Source: Plotosus lineatus
Taxonomy: Eukaryota > Chordata > Actinopteri > Siluriformes > Plotosidae
Length of the DNA: 64,000 nt
Assembly (NCBI GenBank): GCA_024760905.1
Contig: CM045733.1
Coordinates: 27,837,501-27,901,500 of the forward strand
Direction: 5' to 3'
This document shows positions 60,251 through 64,000 of the stretch, in pieces (position 1 is the first letter of the stretch; each line of letters begins with the position of its first letter). The position numbers and the translations under genes were made by a program. The notes beneath the pieces were generated by a model. It did no database searches, was not told where the DNA came from, and saw only the letters and a list, made by a program, of their open reading frames with translations.

Positions 60251-60636
60251 GATGGCCACTACTTTTTTTTTTTTTTTTTTTTTAACGGTTTTGTCTAATA
60301 TGAAGAATTTTGCATGTGGTAGGTAGATACAATGCCTCAAGGGCTTCAGTCAGAGCTCAAGTTACTGTGTGCAAAGTTGCACATGTTCTCAACTTGTCTG
60401 TCTGGGTTCCTGTCCGTGTTCTCTGGTTTCTTCTCAAAAACATGCGATGCAAAACAAAACAGAATCGCACCCCCACCCCATTCCACAAAAGTTTTGTGGA
60501 ATATTCAAGTCTTACACACGTAGTGTTCCCAAGACAGTTTCCACATCACCCCTTAAAACAAGAAAATAATATCTGAAACCAGTGTAACCTATTTTTTCTA
60601 GCAGAAAATCTGTATACTTTACATTTTGTCAATAAT

Positions 60637-60637
<1 letters not shown>
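60251..60637. other. upstream sequence, nothing recognised
   Basis: Includes a poly-T run at 60264-60283. No feature supported. Confidence 0.5.
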
Positions 60638-60673
<36 letters not shown>

Positions 60674-61458
60674 AGGTCCATAGCCATTTGGCCGTAGGTG
60701 CACTTTGTTGTCTTCCACCAAATGTTTCCAATTTCCTTTTGTCGGCTGCATAACTTGGAGCATCATTTGCTGAGAAGTTTGTCGATTCCTTGATGTTAGC
60801 CATCCAGTTCTTCCTTGGCCTTCCCCTGCCTCTTGTTCCGGGTACTCTGCCATGCATAATGATGATTTCCCAGCCAAGTTGATCAGCATTGTGAGTGACA
60901 TGGCCAAATCATTGCATTTTTCTCCTCCTGATAATTGACAGCAACGTTTCTTGGTTTCCAACGCTCTTTTGAACAATTCCATCTTTTATGCTTGTATACT
61001 GTATTATACTGTAGTTGTAAATTTTTTTTTATTATTATAAAATTTCATCTCAAATGAATCGACTCTTTGTTCTGAATCAGCATTCAATGTCCATGATTCA
61101 GAACCATAAGTCATTGCAGCGAGCACTACCGCTTTCCTGAACCATAACTTTGTCTTAATTGTGATGCCTTTATTTTTCCAGATGGTGTTTAATTTCACTA
61201 ACGCTGCTGCAACGTGACTTTTCTTCTCAATTATAATTTGTAAATTGCAACTGATCTGACTTTCCAAGTATTTGAAATCGCTTACTTGCTCAAGCCTTTG
61301 GTTTGAAATGGTTATTGGTTGGTTTAGTTGTACATGTTTGCTGTATTCATTACCTTGCTTTTCTTTGAACTAATTTCTTTTCGTTATGTGAAGTCTTTAA
61401 ATAAGGTCTCATAGTTCATCTTCGCTTTGTCCAATCAAGTCAATATCATCTGCAAAGT

Positions 61459-61750
61459 TAGGTAAAGTCCGTTGGGCTTTTTATACTTGGGCCTAGTGGC
61501 TCATCAGGCCGATGCTTATCCGCGGTTTCCATAGTGTGAAGCGACTAGGAGTTCAACTCCTCCTGGATGGGATGCTAGTCCATCGCAGGTTACCTTCCCA
61601 GTATATTTTTAATGGTATCCATTTAAACTGCTGGGTGAACAGAGGCACACTTGTGCTAAAGACCGTGCCCAGGGATTTGGTGATGAACTAGGATTTGAAC
61701 ACACAACCATCATGAGCGCAGCAGCCTAACCACTATGCCACCGGCCCCAC
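61459..61750 (-). mobile_element. SINE D inside the LINE, with exact borders
   Basis: Second copy of the SINE seen at 13690-13999 (GGGGCCGGTGGCATAGTGG head on the minus strand). Perfect 12-bp duplication CATCTGCAAAGT at 61447-61458 and 61751-61762. Confidence 0.92.
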
Positions 61751-61881
61751 CATCTGCAAAGTGCAAGTTTGAACTCATTCTTGACTTTCACAACGCTTCT
61801 GTCATGATGAATTCCAAGAAGAGATTGAACAGATATGGTGGCAGAACCCATCCTTGTCGAACTCCAATTTTTGATCTAAAC

Positions 61882-62202
61882 CAGAGGTCCCTCACCCCCC
61901 CGGTCCATGGACCGGTACCGGTCCGTGGATCATTTGATACCGGTCCCCAAACAAAGTCTTTCATGGTGCAAATTATAGTTCTATTATCAGAGTTTCCAGA
62001 TCTTATTTTGAAAACTGTTTTCGACATTGCCACAGAAGCACTGAAAGCCCTTCTTCCATTTCCAACCACATATCTTTGTGAGGCGGGGTTTTCTGCAGTT
62101 ACAGCCACCAAAACAAGACTACGGAGTAGACTCTATGCGGACAGCGGGAACATTTTCATACATAAAACTGGTCCCTGGTGCAAAAAAGTTTGGAGACCAC
62201 TG
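61882..62202 (+). mobile_element. hAT element keeping a transposase C-terminal piece
   Basis: Ends CAGAGGTCCCTCACC and TTTGGAGACCACTG, with a perfect 8-bp duplication ATCTAAAC at 61874-61881 and 62203-62210. Inside, about 62027-62125, translation gives ATEALKALLPFPTTYLCEAG and FSAVTATKTRLRSRL, the C-terminal hAT dimerisation region. It is therefore an internally deleted copy of an autonomous element. Confidence 0.88.
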
Positions 62203-62225
62203 ATCTAAACCACTTGCTTGGTTTG

Positions 62226-63201
62226 TCTCCAATAAGCATTAAACACTTCGCGTATTTATAGAGCAACATAATGGTTTCGATAATAATAATGATGTTATAC
62301 TTTTGCAAAATAATTAAAATAAATAAATAAACGAATAAATAAATAAATAAATAAAAACAAGAAAATGCACCCATGTATGCCCAAGTCAGTCTAAGCCTTA
62401 CAATTGGTCATAATGTATAATCTGATATCCAATGCTCAGATTCTTGTTTGCTGCAGTAACTGAGCACAACTAGTAAAACAAGTTAGGAAGAAAGCTAGAA
62501 AACTCCCTGTATCCCGTTTGAATGAGTGGCACGATGGTGCAGCAGGTAGGCAAATCCCAGACTGGCTTTCAGAATCAATTATACTGGAGAGCTGTGAGAA
62601 GAAGCCCAGACATGTTCAAACTAATCGAAATGCAGAACACTCGGGGGAGGGGAAAAAAAAAAAAAAAGCAAAGAACCACCTTTCTGCACAAATTTTTAAA
62701 TAAATCATGGTGCTTACTTATGTCCTGGGAAGTCTTCCCAAAAGCCTGGAGCTTACTTTAACATCAAAGTGGGAATTCAATCTGAAATGGGGTGTTCATG
62801 TATAATTGTAGGATATGTAATCAAAACCTGCTGAGCTTGTAGTCAATAAGGTCAGAATGTATATTAAAATCTCCATACCTTGCACAAAACTGCCCCTGCC
62901 ATAGATGAAGCATAAAAATAGGCTGTAAATGTATAGATTTCATGTGAACTTCTTCTGTTGCCAGTTTACACTTGAATGAATATCAGGCTATATGAATGCA
63001 AAATGTACAATAAATAAAAAACACAGGATGATGCACACTAACTACAATATTGAACAAGGAATGGGATAACCAAAAAAGAGCTGAATATCACAACAAATGC
63101 GGCCCTCTCTATAGGAGTGGTAACATACATATACAGTACACTGTATGTATAGCGAAATAGAGAAATGTATACGCATGTTTAAAATTAACCTTTAAATAAT
63201 A
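62226..63201. other. upstream sequence, mostly unassigned
   Basis: (AAAT)n near 62317-62355. A degenerate tRNA-head-like piece (GTGGCACGATGGTGCAGCAG) is near 62526. Nothing else recognised. Confidence 0.45.
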
Positions 63202-63203
63202 TA

Positions 63204-63992
63204 CAGTAAAACCTCCGCTGACGAACGCTTAACATCACGAACATTTCGCCTCAAGAACATTAAATTTGCGAGCATATAGTCTCTGCTGACGAACTCGTTT
63301 TCGGCGGACGAACCAAACCACGCGGTTGAACAGCGCCACGGTGGCGGCCACGAGAAGCTGACGCACGCTCACGGCGTCACAGTTCGTCACCCCCTTTCTT
63401 TGAGTGCGGACGTGGTTTGTGTTTGATAGACATTTTGGACCATATTGAGTGTACTTTTGCAATTATGGGACCGAAAAAGACCCCACCACAGGCGGAGATC
63501 ATTGAAAAACACGAACGAGGTGTGCGTTTGTGTGACTCAGCGTCCCAGTACCAGTACGCTAAGTCTACCATTGCTCCCATCCTTAAGAACAAGGAAGCTA
63601 TTAAGGGTGCGTGTGTGGCTAAGGGTGTTTCCAAACAGTAGGCGTTTCCAAACTCTCCTTCCAAACAGTAAGTCCCTCCCTCCCTCCTCCTCCCACTCCA
63701 TTCCATCAAGCCATCAACTACCATCACAAAGGTAAATAAAACCACTTTATTATACAGTACAGTTTATTTCTTTAATTACAATACAATAGCACATTTATTA
63801 TACATAAAATAAGGTATATTTTTGTGTAGTTTTAAGGCTTATTTAGTAGAAAATTATGTTTTATGGGGACCTGGGAACAGATTATTCTCATTTTAATGGT
63901 TTCTTATGGGAAATAAATGTTCGGAAGACGAACTTTTCGCCTTACACACACTTTCTGGGAACCAATTATGTTCGTGAGCAGAGGTATCACTG
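63204..63992 (+). mobile_element. Tigger-like transposon, internally deleted, 789 bp
   Basis: Ends CAGTAAAACCTCCGCTGACG and, inverted, CAGTGATACCTCTGCTCACG, bordered by TA (63202-63203 and 63993-63994). It carries the start of a pogo/Tigger transposase, which supports placing the other TA-flanked elements in this window in the same superfamily. Confidence 0.88.
63465..63641 (+). pseudogene. Tigger transposase N-terminus (CENP-B-type helix-turn-helix)
   Basis: 58 codons from ATG 63465: MGPKKTPPQAEIIEKHERGV then DSASQYQYAKSTIAPILKNK, the N-terminal CENP-B/Tigger DNA-binding fold. A stop follows KGVSKQ and the DDE part is missing, so this is an internal-deletion derivative. Such N-terminal fragments are common in Tigger copies. 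Confidence 0.82.
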
Positions 63993-64000
63993 TATTCTGA

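Larger units (their letters stand above)
60638..62225 (-). mobile_element. LINE fragment with (GAT)n tail, broken twice
   Basis: On the minus strand, from the right: GVRQGWVLPPYLFNLFLEFI (reverse transcriptase), FADDIDLIGQSEDEL (catalytic motif, near 61450-61405), then KLNTIWKNKGITIKTKLWF, AMTYGSESWTLNADSEQRV and RGRGRPRKNWMANIKE. The tail is (GAT)n at 60673-60638. A SINE (61459-61750) and a hAT element (61882-62202) interrupt it. Frameshifted and 5' truncated. Confidence 0.8.

Noticed and set aside
60638..60673. CRISPR-like array of short repeats
   Set aside because: It is a simple (ATC)n tail of a LINE. No spaced repeat array exists in the window.

Overview
The window is vertebrate nuclear DNA, almost certainly from a ray-finned (teleost) fish. 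It is AT-rich, dense in CA/GT, GA and AT microsatellites, and packed with repeat families typical of teleosts: RTE-like LINEs, L2-like LINEs, tRNA-headed SINEs, Tc1-like elements, Tigger-like TIR elements, hAT elements and one endogenous retrovirus fragment. No bacterial or plasmid feature is present, and I see no CRISPR array, operon or free-standing RNA gene.

The only host gene I can support is a minus-strand carboxypeptidase M gene (cpm, M14 metallocarboxypeptidase, N/E subfamily). Four coding exons are visible at 52628-52790, 33139-33236, 22950-23119 and 1057-1244. Reading phases agree across every junction, GT/AG sites are in place, and both zinc-binding motifs can be read. Together they encode residues 1-206; the rest of the catalytic domain, the C-terminal domain and any GPI-anchor signal lie beyond the left edge. 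A 3' splice site just upstream of the ATG (52812) suggests a separate 5' UTR exon. A CpG-rich block at 59319-59560 with a minus-strand splice donor at 59318 is the best candidate for that exon and the promoter.

Everything else is intronic or upstream sequence, mostly transposon-derived. From left to right: intron 4 (1245-22949) holds a decayed RTE-like LINE (2620-5715), a degenerate Tc1/mariner copy, an L2-like LINE 3' end, a Tigger-like element, many SINEs, a second RTE-like LINE (18036-19244) and the retroviral fragment with its 3' LTR (19553-22566). Intron 3 (23120-33138) holds a BED-finger hAT remnant, a fold-back Tc1-like element, SINEs and a third RTE-like LINE. Intron 2 (33237-52627) holds a hAT element and a nest in which an L2-like LINE (35145-41735) is split by another LINE, a Tigger-like element and a truncated RTE-like LINE. 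It also holds more Tigger-like elements and a minus-strand LINE endonuclease fragment. The 5' flank (52812-64000) holds hAT, Tigger-like and Tc1-like elements, a SINE-in-SINE nest, and a LINE broken by a SINE and a hAT element.

Many insertions can be bounded to the base because their target-site duplications survive. The most informative pattern concerns one SINE family whose body joins the 5' end to the 3' end of the local RTE-like LINE. The same tRNA head also occurs with an unrelated tail, and a 146-bp headless unit made only of the two LINE ends has its own 17-bp duplication. I found no convincing new multi-gene system.
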